From positions 1-6,736 of the forward strand of contig JAOPWF010000564.1 of assembly GCA_025965815.1 (NCBI GenBank): a DNA stretch of 6,736 bases, read 5' to 3'. The notes beneath the pieces were generated by a model. The model worked only from the letters and a program-made list of their open reading frames with translations, searched no databases and was not told the origin of the DNA. Positions 6,416 through 6,736 of the stretch are shown one piece after another (position 1 is the first letter of the stretch; each line of letters begins with the position of its first letter). The translations under genes were made by a program, and so were the position numbers. This DNA comes from Mycobacterium sp. (GTDB taxonomy: Bacteria > Actinomycetota > Actinomycetes > Mycobacteriales > Mycobacteriaceae).

Positions 6416-6736
6416 TCAGGTGCCTTTAGCGGCAATCAACGCGTCAGTGGCAGCTTTTGCCCGTGAGTTCAGGGTGGAGGCATCGGCACCCGGTTTCGAG
6501 CTGTAGCCGTCTCCCCGGATGGCGATCAAGGGATCTTCGACGTCGCGCAAGTAGCCCATCGCGGATGCGCCCTGCTGGTAACCCGTCAGCCGCAGCATGT
6601 CGTCGTCCAACGTTTTCGCCGCCTCCGGTGGGCAGGCAAGGTATTGGTTCTCCTCCTGACGCACCCAACCGACCGCGTAATTGTTGTTGATCGCCTTGCG
6701 CATCCGGTTGGAGCGGTTCGCGCCGCCGCTGTGCCA
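6416..6736 (-). CDS. Unidentified protein, C-terminal 106 residues (5' end beyond window)
   Basis: The minus-strand frame is open from the right edge (6736) to TGA at 6418-6416, so this is the end of a longer protein. The ATG at 6703 is in frame but the frame continues upstream without a stop (WHSGGANRSNR before it), so it is probably internal. The visible part is polar and partly Asn/Gln rich, with NNNYAVGWVRQEENQYLACPP, a helix-like EAAKTLDDDMLRL, LTGYQQGASAMGYL, and a final Ala/Lys helix (SRAKAATDALIAAKG). It has one Cys and no membrane segment in the part seen. I do not recognise the family. The gene converges with the LLM oxidoreductase, with 38 bases between the stop codons and no clear terminator hairpin there. 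Confidence 0.65.
   Translation of the reverse strand, partial: WHSGGANRSNRMRKAINNNYAVGWVRQEENQYLACPPEAAKTLDDDMLRLTGYQQGASAMGYLRDVEDPLIAIRGDGYSSKPGADASTLNSRAKAATDALIAAKGT

Overview
The window looks like chromosomal DNA from a high-GC actinobacterium, most likely a mycobacterium. Support comes from the very GC-rich third codon positions, frequent GTG starts, a large membrane acyltransferase fused to an SGNH domain of the type common in mycobacteria, and an LLM-class (probably F420-dependent) oxidoreductase. The assignment rests on protein character rather than on a database match. There are no rRNA, tRNA, CRISPR or insertion-sequence features.

Layout. Bases 1-818 are the 3' part of a xylulokinase gene (+). 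Six bases later lies a broken metallo-beta-lactamase-fold gene (825-1481, +). It reads as one family member only if three frame changes are allowed, and it also appears to have lost an internal segment and one metal-binding histidine. At 1583-2045 (+) two very small genes overlap by 14 bases: an 80-residue acidic protein and a 77-residue cysteine-rich zinc-ribbon-like protein. A hairpin at 2080-2110 may end their transcript. Bases 2249-4363 (+) encode a 704-residue acyltransferase-3 membrane protein with a C-terminal SGNH domain, probably a cell-envelope O-acyltransferase.

Convergent to it is a pirin gene (5404 down to 4400, -). It is divergent from an LLM-family oxidoreductase (5553-6377, +). 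Their shared 148-bp intergenic region holds a perfect 11-bp inverted repeat (5421-5449), a good candidate operator or leader hairpin. The window ends inside a minus-strand gene (6736 to 6416) of which only the last 106 residues are visible and which I do not recognise.

How the genes relate. I see no single pathway uniting the window. The xylulokinase and the MBL remnant are close enough to have been one transcript, the two small genes are almost certainly translationally coupled, and the pirin and oxidoreductase genes may be co-regulated from the shared promoter region. I found no clear, complete novel system. The most informative loci are the decaying MBL gene, the dyad between pirin and the oxidoreductase, and the small coupled gene pair.
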